Shown: positions 9,801 to 18,552, counted from the first letter of the stretch. The stretch is 64,000 nucleotides of DNA from Antedon bifida (GCA_963402885.1 OY727098.1:434001-498000); one strand, 5' to 3'. The notes: a model not told the origin generated them from the letters alone. Translations and numbers: made by a program.

Positions 9801-11955
9801 AATTGCTACAAGCTATTGTTGAGGGTGGGGTTCATGAACTCTGCAGTAAAGTTCTACACTATCAAACTAGTTCTGACAAAAAAAGTGTGATGTGCTCAAA
9901 TATGATAGTGATATGCCTTAATATGGTAGTGATATGACACCATCGTGTCCATATATGGGCACATCACATTTTTTTGTCACATCAAATTTGATAGACAGAG
10001 CTTTTTAAGGATACTAAGATCTCTCCTCAGACAGTCTTTGTACACACTTGTTCATCTACATGGTGCAAGCAGATAGGTGCCTCATAATCCGAATGTATGT
10101 AGCTTTTAATACAATATTACAGTTAATAGTAACACAATATAATGAACACGATGTGGATGAAGTAGTGTTCTTTTGTGGTAAATGTATTGGTAACTTCCTG
10201 TATAAATATATTATCATTATTCACCGCATCCTTATGGGTATGTTTTACAAAAAAAACCCACAAGTTGTTTTTCATAGTAGTGTTTATAGAAGTACTGTAC
10301 TGATACCATAGTTGGTAGAATCACTGATTCCTAGCTAGAAAATACACCTCCACAACACATTTATGAAAATGGTCAATGGCCTACCAGTATCTACACACTT
10401 CAACCTACAGTACTGTAGCAGATAACACACTTCCATAAAGAAACTACAGTTACCATACATTAACATGTTCACTGCCAACTGGTTCCATCCAGTATCTCTC
10501 TTATCAAGCAACATTTATAGTTACAATATTTTAAATAGGATTCTCTATCTCCAAAGTGATGTAGAGGATGCTATAAAAATGTACAATATTTCCAATTTTT
10601 TTAGTGACATATTGTAGCGTAGTGGTGGAAAATATTTTAACCAGATCAATACAATTACCACGGCCATAGCCACTACAGTAGTACTGCTGTTGGTAAGGTT
10701 TTGACATAGGCCTTTGACGACCATATCGCCCGATAAAAGGATTGTTCCCATTTTGCGAGAACCGCACCACTTTATTTCCCGTGGCTACGGCACTGATTAC
10801 TACATACTTGGTTCATGTGCAACACCATTTTTGATTCATGATTATAGTAATCATGAGAATTGAATTTCATAATTTAAAAAAAACCACAAAATTGTAAAAA
10901 TCAAACTCACAGATAAGAGCCATCCTTAGGGCGGGATCGCATTATACGTTTCTCTGCATCTTCTCTTGATAGTTTGCTGTGAAACCAACTTTGTTTGGTG
11001 TGTAAAACAGTGTCAATTGCACGCCGAAGCTGGCTTTGAGTTTTATCATTTAATGTTTTAGTAATCACCGCAGACTGCAAAGCAGAAAATAAATGTGTAT
11101 AAATGCTTTTAGTAGTAATAATGAATTTATATAGATATAGTAATTCCAAAAAAAATGTATACTTTTGTTCAACTAGCCTATCAGAGAGAGACAACAGTTT
11201 TGAAACACAAACACTGTGAGACTTAATTTGAAAGAGAAAAGATTTACCTAATATTATTACCTAGAAAAAAAGAAAAAAAAAAAAAAAAAGGAAAAGCGGT
11301 ATGTAAAACATGGGATCAATAAAATCCTTTGCCCTCTCAACACATAGATTCTATTGCTTTGTTATATCTTATTAATAATGTAGGTTTAGAAATGTACAAA
11401 CTTAAATAAAACACAGAAAATAACATTCTATGTATCAAGTTACAGTCTGCAGTAAATGTTTAACATACTGTAAAATCTGGGGAACTGTAAAACTGGATAT
11501 GTACTGTAAAATTGATATACCGTACTGTATAAACTTACACCAATGCCCATAGCCTCCCCAACTCGTTTGATTTGCTCATCAAGTTCCGTATGCGTCATTT
11601 GTTCAAACGCTCGTGGTTGTTCGCCCGGTTTTAGCATCACAGGTACTGTTAGTTTACATAACAATCCGTCAGCATTTCCTTTATAGTGCTGCACAAGTTC
11701 AATCGGACCAGGAAATTTTCTGCCATCTCGAATGGCAACGGTATTGTCATATTGCCTATCAATGGCATAATGGTATATACCAACCCCATGAAACAAAGAT
11801 AGAACGTAGTTGCCACCCTTCTGCAAACTCTCCCGTAAGAGAAAGCATCCGTTGGAACACTTCACTTCTCTCATCCGCTCCTCGGCTTGTTCCCTCGTAA
11901 TGCGGCCAAAAAAGTAACGCTCTTCCAGAGGGTCTCTTGCATTGTTTCTATTCAT
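845..11955 (-). CDS. SYK: SYK/ZAP70-family tyrosine kinase, N-terminal part (truncated by window)
   Basis: Cytoplasmic tyrosine kinase that docks on doubly phosphorylated ITAM tails through tandem SH2 domains. Coding exons (minus strand): 11955-11539, 11074-10911, 9099-8961, 8257-8164, 1955-1846, 1496-1427, 988-845; all junctions are GT-AG and phases are continuous (139 codons, then about 240 more). N-SH2 is residues ~14-105 (YFFGRITREQAEERM; FLLR arginine at 41). Interdomain A follows. C-SH2 starts ~168 (SWFHSKLSREDAEKR; phosphotyrosine-binding Arg ~196 in YLVRER) and is split over three exons. Interdomain B is proline-rich (LPPREPPPVP, GLPPVPP) with a candidate regulatory tyrosine ~356 (IYDHV). 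The last visible residues, ADLTLMDPLG, match the entry to the glycine-rich loop, so the kinase domain must lie left of base 1. The ATG at 11955 opens the N-SH2 exon. A single SYK/ZAP70 pro-orthologue is likely; this stretch cannot separate the two names. The DIRS element lies in the 6.2-kb intron between 8164 and 1955. Confidence 0.93.
2383..2577. repeat. DIRS 3' inverted terminal repeat with outer extension
   Basis: Bases 2405-2577 are a near-perfect reverse complement of 7682-7852. They differ mainly in the outermost ~15 nt (TAGTCTATGAGTGC here, TAGTCTATATCGTGCC at the other end). The additional 22 nt 2383-2404 have no counterpart at the 5' end but recur inverted at 2643-2664. This is the asymmetric 3' extension known from DIRS1. 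Confidence 0.88.
2610..2708. repeat. DIRS internal complementary region (circle-junction complement)
   Basis: Bases 2610-2664 are the exact reverse complement of the outermost 55 nt of the 3' end (2383-2437). Bases 2664-2708 are the reverse complement of the outermost 45 nt of the 5' end (7808-7852). The two blocks abut and share one T, so the region is complementary to the junction formed when the element's ends are joined. In DIRS1 such a region is proposed to template ligation of the cDNA ends into a circle. Confidence 0.88.
2784..5642 (-). CDS. DIRS tyrosine recombinase ORF
   Basis: Long open frame of 952 codons. Only the last ~346 (2784-3824) form a recognisable tyrosine recombinase: a SAM-like core-binding N-terminus (LTVYNSRLRHFFRWC), catalytic Arg ~774 in CKRRGELHAL, H896-x-x-R899 in HEVRG, and the nucleophilic Tyr ~932 in TAHYLRD. 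The enzyme would join the circular cDNA to the target. The upstream ~606 codons read through the RT/RNase H gene in another frame and are Ser/Arg/Pro-rich; extensive overlap of these two frames is known for DIRS1. Whether translation begins at 5642 or nearer the domain cannot be told from sequence. Confidence 0.9.
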   Translation of the reverse strand: MGEADGRQLDSLHNKLRLPHRIYEPSSVWRSSSDHNPQRSNKATSAYGRDCRVAPKRSRSKGRRTSCGLGPRINRILNRKVLGRLATNSKSKTSEQTIYSAPQVSDGDSLIDPVRAKTRRLGRIDRFKRCVLSRTNRKRRPALVTVSNQQLSLPVRRDAVRPINGSARVHTHRPSARCVLSQARHSHIHVSRRLVNRGSVQGPAGEQSQFRPSRNGTCRVLSEPGEVVPGADSTSHLSRSADRSRVGQSVPLTETGNQSPCCYTRPDYCFRSDSIRLAENARFPSQLCRSSSVLSATDAAAATSSVSLLPARFRLVRQSGPDVGVHYNALPMVANGRPIVSGQINSEIDSGHPNRNGRVRSGLGRLLQPQSRLRRLECRGGVSPHQSIRTLGSRPNVESATSKHNKFTRPCLLGQHNRGRVHQPTRRHEVSDSLLSHMDAHTLVHRAQHNADCIAYSGQPECSRGHAVPTRLTPDRMASVAEHSQPNIRPLRAAAHRSVCDVREHAAPDVLQSIPGCTCVGGGCPVHVVGRFMGIRVPANIDHTNSSDSHSALPVPSSVDRTVLASSSVVSASGQSSLRSPAASSGPRGSTDAKSCEVLDDQPTIPEPDCLAIVRDQLRNSGIPDGPAALAAKSRRQSTLTVYNSRLRHFFRWCRQENVDPKAISLGQICAFLHYLYESGLQVRTVSGYRSAIAAITPPFQDGSTVSTSAVITHLLRGMFRERPPSKVLVPRWDVNVVLSALTRPPFEPMSKASLYNLSLKTAFLVALSSCKRRGELHALTLEPGHIRFERGGVRLIFRKDFLAKSQTLNFSPPAVFVPSMSAFSGVVEDKFWCPVRALKFYIHRTETLREGISHLFVTSVPPYRPAAKSTIANWVVAAIRAAYESSSTSPPAHMHEVRGVATSWALYAGVSVSDIMTAAWWRTQSTFTAHYLRDISATMAPVAAAVLKPRL
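3665..6037 (-). CDS. DIRS reverse transcriptase / RNase H (with methyltransferase-like tail)
   Basis: 790-codon frame; the conserved part begins around residue 130. The reverse transcriptase spans residues ~165-400, with the first catalytic aspartate in ASIDLKDAYFHVP (D258) and the YLDD box at 322-325 (IFMYLDDWLIV). RNase H spans ~485-605, with acidic residues in ETDAS (489), LLELWA (521), CSDNTT (546) and VADTLS (597). Residues ~620-740 (DLFATSENTQLP...YAFPP...LLIAPFWPRQAW) are the block that DIRS-like elements carry after RNase H, described in the literature as Dam-methyltransferase-like. I recognise the block but cannot confirm catalysis. The first ~130 residues overlap the gag tail frame and are probably not translated from this Met. 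Confidence 0.93.
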   Translation of the reverse strand: MLWISSSGISPRKKTSGLASERHVARRDRVSRNAKRVVRTRVQSLQPHCRWCHRALSHIRRRRSIISLRLGRLLGRRVPVIPAPRVAVSRVGEHVGTAVRVVVTAGTGDVQARSVPSGAGPVGGRLLRFVREWEKLMVDSWILSTISYGYRIEFTSPPVCGGPRPTTIPKDPIKQRALMDGIAALLQKGAVVRVEEHHAGSGHESTVFLTEKSSGDWRPILNLKRLNKRFIRPRRFRMETVSSILLGLRRGDWAASIDLKDAYFHVPIAKEDQRWLRFRINNCLYQFVVMPFGLSTAPRVFTRIVRALGAFFHKHGIRIFMYLDDWLIVAQSKDRLVSSLNFVLLVTERVGFLVNREKSCLVPTQHPIYLGAQIDLVSGRVCPSQKRVIKALAAIQGLITASAPTAYDWLRTLGFLASFVDLVPFCRLRMRPLQLHLLAFYRPGSDSLDKVVPMSAFIITHFQWWLTDDRLLVGKSIQRSIPDIRIETDASEAGWGGCSNHSHVSGVWNAEEALAHINLLELWAVDRTLKALLPNITNSHVHVCSDNTTVVAYINRQGGTKSPTLCYHTWTLIHWCIAHSITLTASHIPGSQNVVADTLSRLALRPTEWRLLPSIANQIFDHFGRPHIDLFATSENTQLPTFCSRYRDARAWAVDALSMSWDGLWAYAFPPISIIPIVLTHIQRFRCRVLLIAPFWPRQAWYPLLASLLYDHPLRLPVRADLLTQNRARFSTINLQSLNLTVWPLSGISSETRAFRTAQPPWRPNLEDSRLSPSTTAVYDTSFAGADKKT
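5712..6254 (-). CDS. DIRS gag C-terminal part, separate frame
   Basis: 180 codons starting at an ATG 9 nt after the preceding gag stop. The helical N-terminal half includes a stretch around AAARRVNCLQATDIAPAHYR and then SFGAVDLFFG. The C-terminal tail is strongly basic and Arg/Gly/Pro-rich, resembling a nucleic-acid-binding tail. It shares the reading frame of the downstream recombinase ORF and overlaps the RT ORF. Either gag was split by a small frameshift, or translation terminates and restarts here. I infer the two frames were one gag in the ancestral element. Confidence 0.6.
   Translation of the reverse strand: MSGYLLSFLADPDHPRHLDADVICLLQQITGLVADQQATIALTSAAARRVNCLQATDIAPAHYRRFTTSESFGAVDLFFGNFAEKEDKWARKREARRETRSRFPKRQASRSHSRPKPPAPLPVVPSRAISHPPPSVHNQSEVGQTPGPSRPRNSRPARGGKPGRGARRDRGSRRGDRRYR
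6263..7333 (-). CDS. DIRS gag-like ORF
   Basis: 356-codon frame at the 5' end of the retroelement. The likely functional start is the internal Met at about 7261 (MPKSECLQC), because cysteine-rich sequence begins right there: C-x2-C, then C-x2-H-C-x2-C and C-x2-C-x-H spacing within ~45 residues, a probable metal-binding or nucleic-acid-binding module. A long Pro/Ala-rich middle follows. It ends in a stop at 6263, and a second gag-like frame starts nine bases downstream in another frame. Inferred role: structural protein binding the element RNA. Gag proteins of this class diverge fast, so the call rests on position and the cysteine pattern. Confidence 0.75.
   Translation of the reverse strand: MKQQQSRRQVVLFLFLARLRTVSADMPKSECLQCKGVDSWIQRATVKWDRHLLCIHCRTCSQESPCDICVHWTASRFRTLPRPSGRARVVDPAPAEVQVEPPAPLAEETVAPEVLPDAPATAAAPPPQSSTQDEGLSPAVLEAIAAAVRALPREAVPSASSLNYPPVPVLPPQYFQGQGRTDPSPDAGGYDSDMTMTSLPSEDRSEAAQGGDGLQALVNRVVPAVLSYIGVEYAYDAPTPAPASKRYSTFGVRAPLKRVTTCPVAPLDPELVARVEAIAKEPKTRRAAPQDLAAAFPLPQDQFLRYVSAPPIPDAAKERAREDQGLDANGRFLSPSAAKTEEALIAVDRGARETLS
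7682..7852. repeat. DIRS 5' inverted terminal repeat
   Basis: About 171 nt, reverse complement of 2405-2577. The outer 45 nt (7808-7852) are also complementary to 2664-2708. Host sequence resumes at GCAAAACAG after 7852. It should contain the element's promoter; I see no clear core promoter motif. Confidence 0.88.
7992..8134. mobile_element. AAGCTCTG palindromic MITE, copy 1
   Basis: Short non-autonomous DNA transposon: inverted ends AAGCTCTGTCTACAC / GTGTAGACAGAGCTT enclosing CAAATATGGTAGTGATATG-type direct and inverted subrepeats. It lies 139 bp right of the DIRS element and 29 bp left of SYK exon 4. Confidence 0.85.
8763..8923. mobile_element. AAGCTCTG palindromic MITE, copy 2
   Basis: Same family, well-preserved termini flanked by TT...AA, so both ends read TTAAGCTC / GAGCTTAA. 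Its right end lies 37 bp from the end of SYK exon 3 (8961). Confidence 0.85.
9216..9383. mobile_element. AAGCTCTG palindromic MITE, copy 3
   Basis: Left end slightly decayed (GGCTCTGTCTACAA), right end intact (ATAGACAGAGCTT). Inside the SYK intron between exons 2 and 3. Confidence 0.8.
9848..10003. mobile_element. AAGCTCTG palindromic MITE, copy 4
   Basis: Left terminus eroded to GTTCTACACTATCAAAC, right terminus ATAGACAGAGCTT. Fourth copy within 2.1 kb of SYK introns. Confidence 0.75.
10004..10910. other. SYK intron 2, remainder
   Basis: AT-rich, no exon recognised. The stretch 10,600-10,790 is more GC-balanced and has open frames on the minus strand, but lacks the codon pattern or similarity to support a gene. 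It may be a decayed repeat. Confidence 0.4.
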
Positions 11956-11999
11956 GATGAATATTTATCAAAATATAATATTTTAGTGTTTACAGAGAG

Positions 12000-14340
12000 G
12001 TTTACTTCAACCAGTTAGTCAACCAGTCTGCTTAATTCTGTGCTTACAATTCAATCAATTGTTCGGGGCACTGAGTGCTTTTAATTTGCATCTAAACTCC
12101 ATCCACTAATTATTCCATTATCTTCCTATATTCCATCTGCTTAATTTTATACACAACATCTGTAAAGAAGGTAAAAATCATTTATAAATACCTCTTAAAA
12201 GGAATATTATATTTATTTTTATTCGTAAATTAAAAAAACAATAAGATCTATTTATCTTTTGTCCAGAAATGTAATTATTAATTCCGACACATGATTCACT
12301 CTCTTGATCAAAACGTTAATGTTACCATGAGAATCACAGTGCGATGCCTGGATTGGTCAGCCATCTAGTAACGTAGTTTATATTTAACATACAAAGTCAC
12401 AAATAATGTATTAACTAGCTGTCAAGCTTTTGAGATTCCTGTCAGGCCTTCGTCTTTTGAAAAATGCAGCTGTGCTACAAATTGCACTCCTCAACGTATT
12501 CAGGTGTGTGCTTGTACCTTGATGTGCTAACATTTTAAATTTAAGTTTGGAGAGAGAGAAAGTGAGTGGGAGGATTGAGGGGGTGGGGGGAGAGGGGGTA
12601 GGGGTTGTTTATGTGTTGCACTCTTCAAAAGACAAGGCATGTCCTGTGTATTATTGTACAATAGATTGTCAAACAACAAATATGACAATTGACATGAAGT
12701 TAGTATGATTTCCAAATTTGGGTTAAAAGCATTAGAAGCATTTCAATCTATTACTATTTGAAAACTTTTGGGCACAATGTTTTCTAGAACTGTGCACTAC
12801 TATGTGTTTTTGGTTATTAGTATCATACTATAATTGCATATAATAAATATAATTCTTTGAAATAAAAATTACTTAATTCAATGATATTAGTTTTCATTGT
12901 TCTGTTTAAACAACAGGTCAAGTTAAATATATTTCAAGGAAATACTGATGGATACTTTAGGGTATTTACAACGATAGAAAAGCAGATGTTCTGTCCCAAC
13001 ACAATAGAATCTAATTAGTCATAAAAGTGGTGATGTAAATGGGACTTTAAAGTGTACCTCAGCAGACAATTACAAACATTCTTCCGTCAAATATTATCAT
13101 TTTTTGGGTCAACATCAGTTAAAAGTACCATTACTAATAATTGTAGCAAGCATGGTGGCGCCTCTCTTAAAATGTATAAATATAATATACATATAGTCTA
13201 AAACAAAATCAAAATATAAGTATCGTAAATATAAGATAAATAGTCTTTTTTTATGTTTAAAACCTAGAAATGTGACAGCACTTCAAGGGGATACTAATTG
13301 ATATGCTAATTACATGTCCAGTGGTACTGTATGAATGTGGATATAGATTGTTAATTTGGTTTAGTGGAGGGTGTTACTATCTAAGTGTTACTCTATCTGT
13401 TTTATTTAGTTTATTTTGTTAGTATTTTTATAGTTTATTTTGCGTTTTTTGTAGTTAAGCATGTTTATATATTGAGGATGCACCATTACTATCATTATTA
13501 TTCTACTAGAGTTCAGAGGATACCACCACTATTTTAGGGAACAATTTCCTGTGAAATGACTGAGGACAATGTGTTACAATATGGCCAAATGAGACATTCC
13601 ATTGGTTCTGAAGGTTTCCCCTTTATTACTAAGCTCTGCTGTAATCATTGTAATTTCTGTTTTTTTAGAACTTGTGTGCACTATTACAATATTACATAAA
13701 AAATTGCATATTATAATAATTCTTTGAAATAGTCAACCTACTTAAATATGTGGGTGTCTACAAATTAAAGCTATTCTACCACACTTCCTTGAACACATCA
13801 TCTTAATTAAATATTGTTTATTTTAAAAGTGCTGTACATACAGGTACTACAGTATCTGTCTTGATAATTAAATATACACATGTGTTGAAACTTGCTTAGT
13901 TATATATACAGTAGTTGGTTACAAAAATTATTGAACATGGTTACATATTAACTTTTTGTTCTGTATTATTAAATAAATATCGATATTAGAAAAAAGCCAT
14001 GGTCTTTGTTCATTATCGGACACATTAGTGTTTTTTACATTTAATAGAATATGGACCATATCAGCAGCAAAGGAAATTAAATTTCCATGCCCACAGGGTC
14101 CGTCTGCACTGAATAATCAGTAAAACATGATGACATATTTTCATAAATTTTTGTACTTGACAGATTTAAAAATATTCTGTGTGAATTAGCATTTAAATTA
14201 ATATTGCAAGAATGCATACGTTTCTGTACATATTTAATTTATTGTCAAATTTTTTTTACTATTTTGTTGAAATAGCGCTGAGCAAAAAGTAAAAATATAT
14301 CTTAACAGTTATTTTTGGACACTAAATCTTTCCATTACTT
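12000..14340. other. Intergenic, upstream of SYK coding start
   Basis: AT-rich, no supported gene. 12,540-12,610 holds a purine-rich G-run tract (GAGAGAGAAAGTGAGTGGG and GGGGGTGGGGGGAG). A non-coding 5' exon of SYK could be hidden here, but I cannot place one. Confidence 0.5.
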
Positions 14341-14346
14341 TATGGA

Positions 14347-16216
14347 CTTGTCAATTGTGTGACCCACTATATTACCCTCAGGAGAGGTGGGTCATGGGTG
14401 GTGCCTCATTTACAAATAATTATTGATACAGAGGTACATCAAAAAACCTAAATGCTACATCACATCAATAAACAAAGGTGTGTCAATGTCCGTCACTTTA
14501 CCACCCACCATCATGGTAATTGTTCTTCAAAATGGGTGCGTCATGGTTCACCTATGCAAGACTTTTTTTATGCAAGGGTGCGTCATGGTATTGTAACGAA
14601 AATCCGTTCTCGGGTTCGTTCCCTTTGGGGAAGGGTCTGCGGTACCACGGTACACTCGAATGAAACAAACAAATCAATTACAACTTGTGGAGTGACCTCC
14701 TTTATTCTTCTATGATTCCAAATTATTTGTAACAACCGATTATAATAATTAATAATTAAATTAGTTCTGCTATTACGCCGGACTTGAAACAACAGCGTAA
14801 CCACCAGTAATGACGTAACCTCAAATAGTAGCGTAACCACCAACAAATGGTGTAACCTCCACAGCAACGTAACCACCAACAATGGTGTAACCTCCACAGC
14901 AACGTAACCACCAACAATGGTGTAACCTCCACAGCAACGTAACCACCAACAATGGTGTAACCTCCACAGCAACGTAACCACCAACAATGGTGTAACCTCC
15001 ACAGCAACGTAACCACCAACAAGGGTGTAACCTCCACAGCAATGTAACCACCAACAAGGGTGTAACCTCCACAGCAATGTAACCACCAACAAGGGTGTAA
15101 TCTCCACAGCAATGTAACCACCAACAATGGTGTAACCTCCACAGCAACGTAACCACCAACAAGGGTGTAACCTCCACAGCAATGTAACCACCAACAAGGG
15201 TGTAACCTCCACAGCAACGTAACCACCAACAAGGGTGTAACCTCCACAGCAATGTAACCACCAACAAGGGTGTAACCTCCACAGCAATGTAACCACCAAC
15301 AATGGTGTAACCTCCACAGCAACGTAACCACCAACAATGGTGTAACCTCCACAGCAACGTAACCACCAACAATGTGTAACCTCTACAGCACGTAACCACC
15401 AACAATGTGTAACCTCCACAGCACGTAACCACCAACAATGTGTAACCTCCACAGCACGTAACCACCAACAATGGTGTAACCTCCACAGCAACGTAACCAC
15501 CAACAATGGTGTAACCACGTACCGGCTAACAGGGTAACCACCAGTAGTCTTAACCACTGGCTAATAGGTGTACCCACCAGCAAAGCAGTATCACAACCAC
15601 AGGGTGTACCACGGGCTACCTGTATCTCAAGCAGTAACACAACCAGTAGGTGCAACCTCCGGCTCAGCTATCTCAAATAGTGATACAACCAGTACAGTAG
15701 GCGCAACCTCCGGCTCACTATGTCTCAAATAGTGATACAACCAGTACAGTAGGCGCAACCTCCGGCTCACTATGTCTCCAACAGCAGCACAAGCAGTAGG
15801 CTGTACCCTCCGGCTAACTTACTTGCTGTGTCTTAACTCTCCTTTTATTATTCAGCTCTAATTTTCTCTTTCTTTTCTCTAATCTTCTCTACACTTTGTT
15901 TTCCAATTTCTCTAATGTCTCTACTTATTTAACACGTCTTCTACCTGCTTCTCCGCTTTTCCAGCTCCAATATCTCCCTCCTTTTTAACGCAGCTCGAGG
16001 TAACCCTCCATTGCCTTCCTTCTCCAATCCCTCTCTGCCCTTTTTCTCACGTCCGTTCTCTGCTTCTCTTCCTGCCTAACTCTGCCTCCATCTGCTGCCC
16101 TCTATCTTTTTCTTCTACCCCAAAATCATTACAGTATTAATAAGGTATGACACATGTCGGACAAATGACGCACCTCTCCCACCGGTGATCATATATTAGG
16201 TCATACAATTGACAAG
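14347..16216. mobile_element. Inverted-repeat DNA transposon carrying a minisatellite
   Basis: The left end CTTGTCAATTGTGTGACC (14347) pairs with GGTCATACAATTGACAAG ending at 16216. Similarity continues imperfectly for ~60 bp inward on both sides, including GAGAGGTGGGTCAT versus GAGAGGTGCGTCAT. No transposase frame is visible, so it is non-autonomous. The interior is almost entirely tandem repeats (14,820-15,520) followed by a degenerate ~50-bp repeat (15,640-15,790) and a pyrimidine-rich stretch (15,830-16,120). No clear target-site duplication. Confidence 0.65.
14838..15520. repeat. 35-bp minisatellite, about 19 units
   Basis: Unit built on GTAACCACCAACAATGG plus TGTAACCTCCACAGCAAC. Two alternating sequence types exist (AATGG...CAACGT and AAGGG...CAATGT). 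Three units near 15,373-15,470 are 33 bp long. The unit length is not a multiple of three, so one translation repeats through all frames. The long minus-strand frames across it (Trp/Leu/Val/Gly-rich) are artefacts of stop-free repeats. Confidence 0.95.
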
Positions 16217-16639
16217 TGTATTAGGACCTGATGTCAAACAAATGTTCATGTAGAATATATGTTTACATGTCAACATTCTTTTCCTTTAAGAATGTATATT
16301 TTAAATGTTTATGAGAATTTTTTTGCATGATTTGAACAGAACTGCATGCAAAATTACTGGGGGCGGCCAGTGGAAAGATGAAATTGGTCGCGTTTGAACA
16401 ATTTGGTAGTGTTTTTTAAATTCATCGGTCACTATAAATCGTTATTGATAGGGAATCCCTTGATAGTTCTTTTAGTTAGTGGCGTTTCATAAACATATAC
16501 AGTACCAATTTTTTTTTGGGGGACCAAAATAAAACATGACCAATAATATAAAAACTGTAGTATTATTATGAAATTTATGCTTATCAATCATCAAGCCAAA
16601 CTAGAACTTGACTATACTGGCTGGCCCAGCCAAGGTCAG

Positions 16640-17110
16640 TCGGTCTACTATTACTATTCCTAACTAAGAAGGCTAATGTTAATAATATAGGGAAGCACTA
16701 GCCTAGTGACTAGAGCCTATACAGTAGGTAGATAGAGAAGCTAGAGGCCTATCAGGCCAAGAAGTCCCGTCCGTCCGTCCACACACTCACTCAGCACACT
16801 GACGACTGACCTTTTATTTCCTGGCCTCATTTAAACAGAGCAACATGTTCCTTCCTCCATTTAAAGTGTATTGTTGATCAAATCTGACCTTAAAATATAG
16901 TATTCATGGAATCATAGAAAATAGAACTAACGTAGGCCGTCGAACACAACGGAGTAGAGTGCACAGTACGGTCCCACAGCAGTGTGTCGTCGAACACACA
17001 CACAACACGGAAGTAAAATAATAAATACTAGCCTTCTGCTCTCTACGTCACGTGGTCACAAACGGAAGAGTCTAAGCCAAAAGAGTTGAAAATAATAACC
17101 AGAGGGCCCA
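16640..17110. promoter_or_regulatory. Promoter-like GC-enriched patch
   Basis: Locally higher GC and CpG than the surroundings. It contains an E-box CACGTG at 17049-17054 overlapping a TACGTCA half-CRE, and ETS-like CGGAAGT/CGGAAG sites near 17,010 and 17,060. It could be the start region of SYK (minus) or a non-coding 5' region of DCAF15 (plus). No transcript evidence; tentative. Confidence 0.3.
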
Positions 17111-18208
17111 CTCTACAGGTAGAAAGAGCGCGAAGGAAATATTTATATACCAAAAATGGACTTCAGACATGTTCAGCTCCTTCCCATATACAGATTAGTT
17201 TGTAGTTTACCTAATACCTTCATACAATGATTGATGTAGGCTAAAATCGAATCATAAATTATAAAATTGATGAACATTTGAAGAAATTACATAAATAGGG
17301 TCTCCATTAGGTTTCTATAGTATAATCACATGGAATGGATGTCGTCGGAAATGAATGAATGCAAAAAGAACGAGTTTGGAACAAGAGACTACTACCGCTA
17401 AGATTTCCTACACTTTTTCAAGAAGCTTTAATTATAAGGTTAAATTGTATTAAAGGTGCTGTCATGGACCTAAGATATATCTAAATTTTTATTAATATCA
17501 GTAAAAATAAGAGGTCTCCTAAGTTGATAGTAATAATAATAAACAAATATTTCGAAATCCAGACGTGGCATTGGGTGGATGGATGACCGAAGTCCAATTT
17601 GGTATGTGGTTGGGGTTGCAATTGCATTTGAACTGCGAGGTATATTCAGAGCGTCATTCTGACGACTGGAACATTCTCTACTTCTCTACGGAGCGCCATG
17701 TATGCCTTTATTAACTTCAATAATAGAAATAGTACTACTATAACTGCTAACTCAATGTATTAGCACCAGGGTAGCACAGTGATATCAAATAGAAATAAGT
17801 CACTACTTTTAATATCTTTTCGTATGTTAAGACACTGTGCTCAGGTGGACCCAATTTGGCCCCAGTGGAGCACAGTGATATCAAATAGAAATAAAGTCAC
17901 TTTTTAATATCTTTTCGTATGTTAAAACACCATCGGAGACAAACTATTTGTTTATTCTAGGACGGTGCGGCCATACACAAAATCAAAATTTAACAGTGTG
18001 GCGTGTTGACCGCGAATGACTAAAACTACCGTCTTTCCCACTACACCTGCACAACCATTGCATAACAACGCACGGCATACCAAACCGTTTCGTACACCTG
18101 CGATGGAAATAATAAATTCACTTTTCTTTTTAAAATTGAGGGCGGCAAACATAAAATTTACGAGATCGAATACAGGTTAAAAAAAAATTAAATAAAAAAA
18201 AAGATGTT

Positions 18209-18455
18209 AAATGTGCTCTCCCTGCCTCAGCACTAAGGCCCTGCCACAGCCTTTTGGGGTCGTTTCCAGCACATCACCAGATGCATTGATGTTGTCGCCT
18301 CATGATGTGTGGTGGAAAGGGGGACGTATAATTCTGTGAACCCCAAACACAGTGGCCGCATGCCTTTAACTCTATTCCACCGACCAGCGTGGGAATCGAA
18401 CCCACGACATACGTGTTGTCAACACGACGCTCAGGCGACTGAGCTAACTGATCAT
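18209..18455 (-). mobile_element. tRNA-derived SINE
   Basis: The head on the minus strand (18453-18381) folds into a tRNA cloverleaf: 7-bp acceptor with G-U pairs, A-box TAGCTCAGTCGCC, anticodon loop TTGACAA, T-arm GTGGGTTCGATTCCCAC. The anticodon would be GAC (Val), a species animals normally lack as a functional tRNA. It runs on without CCA or a terminator into a ~170-nt body (ending near AGGCAGGGAGAGCAC), so I call a SINE, not a tRNA gene. It sits inside the fold-back transposon. Confidence 0.7.
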
Positions 18456-18552
18456 TTTGGTTTTTACAAGGTTAATCTGATAGTTATGACGTAATGATGA
18501 ATTACGTAATACACGTATAAATAGACTATTATCAGTTGTTCAGTCATGTACT

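Noticed and set aside
10531-10770. Possible extra SYK or unrelated exon on the minus strand
   Set aside because: Frame has no SH2 or kinase similarity, and the neighbouring SYK exons already join in phase without it.
14583-15557. Long minus-strand open frames (up to 324 codons) rich in Trp, Leu, Val and Gly
   Set aside because: They are translations of the 35-bp minisatellite; because 35 is not a multiple of three the same peptide cycles through all frames. No start context or splice support.
18381-18453. Possible functional tRNA-Val gene
   Set aside because: GAC anticodon is not expected in animals, a stem mismatch is present, and the sequence continues into a SINE body without a Pol III terminator.
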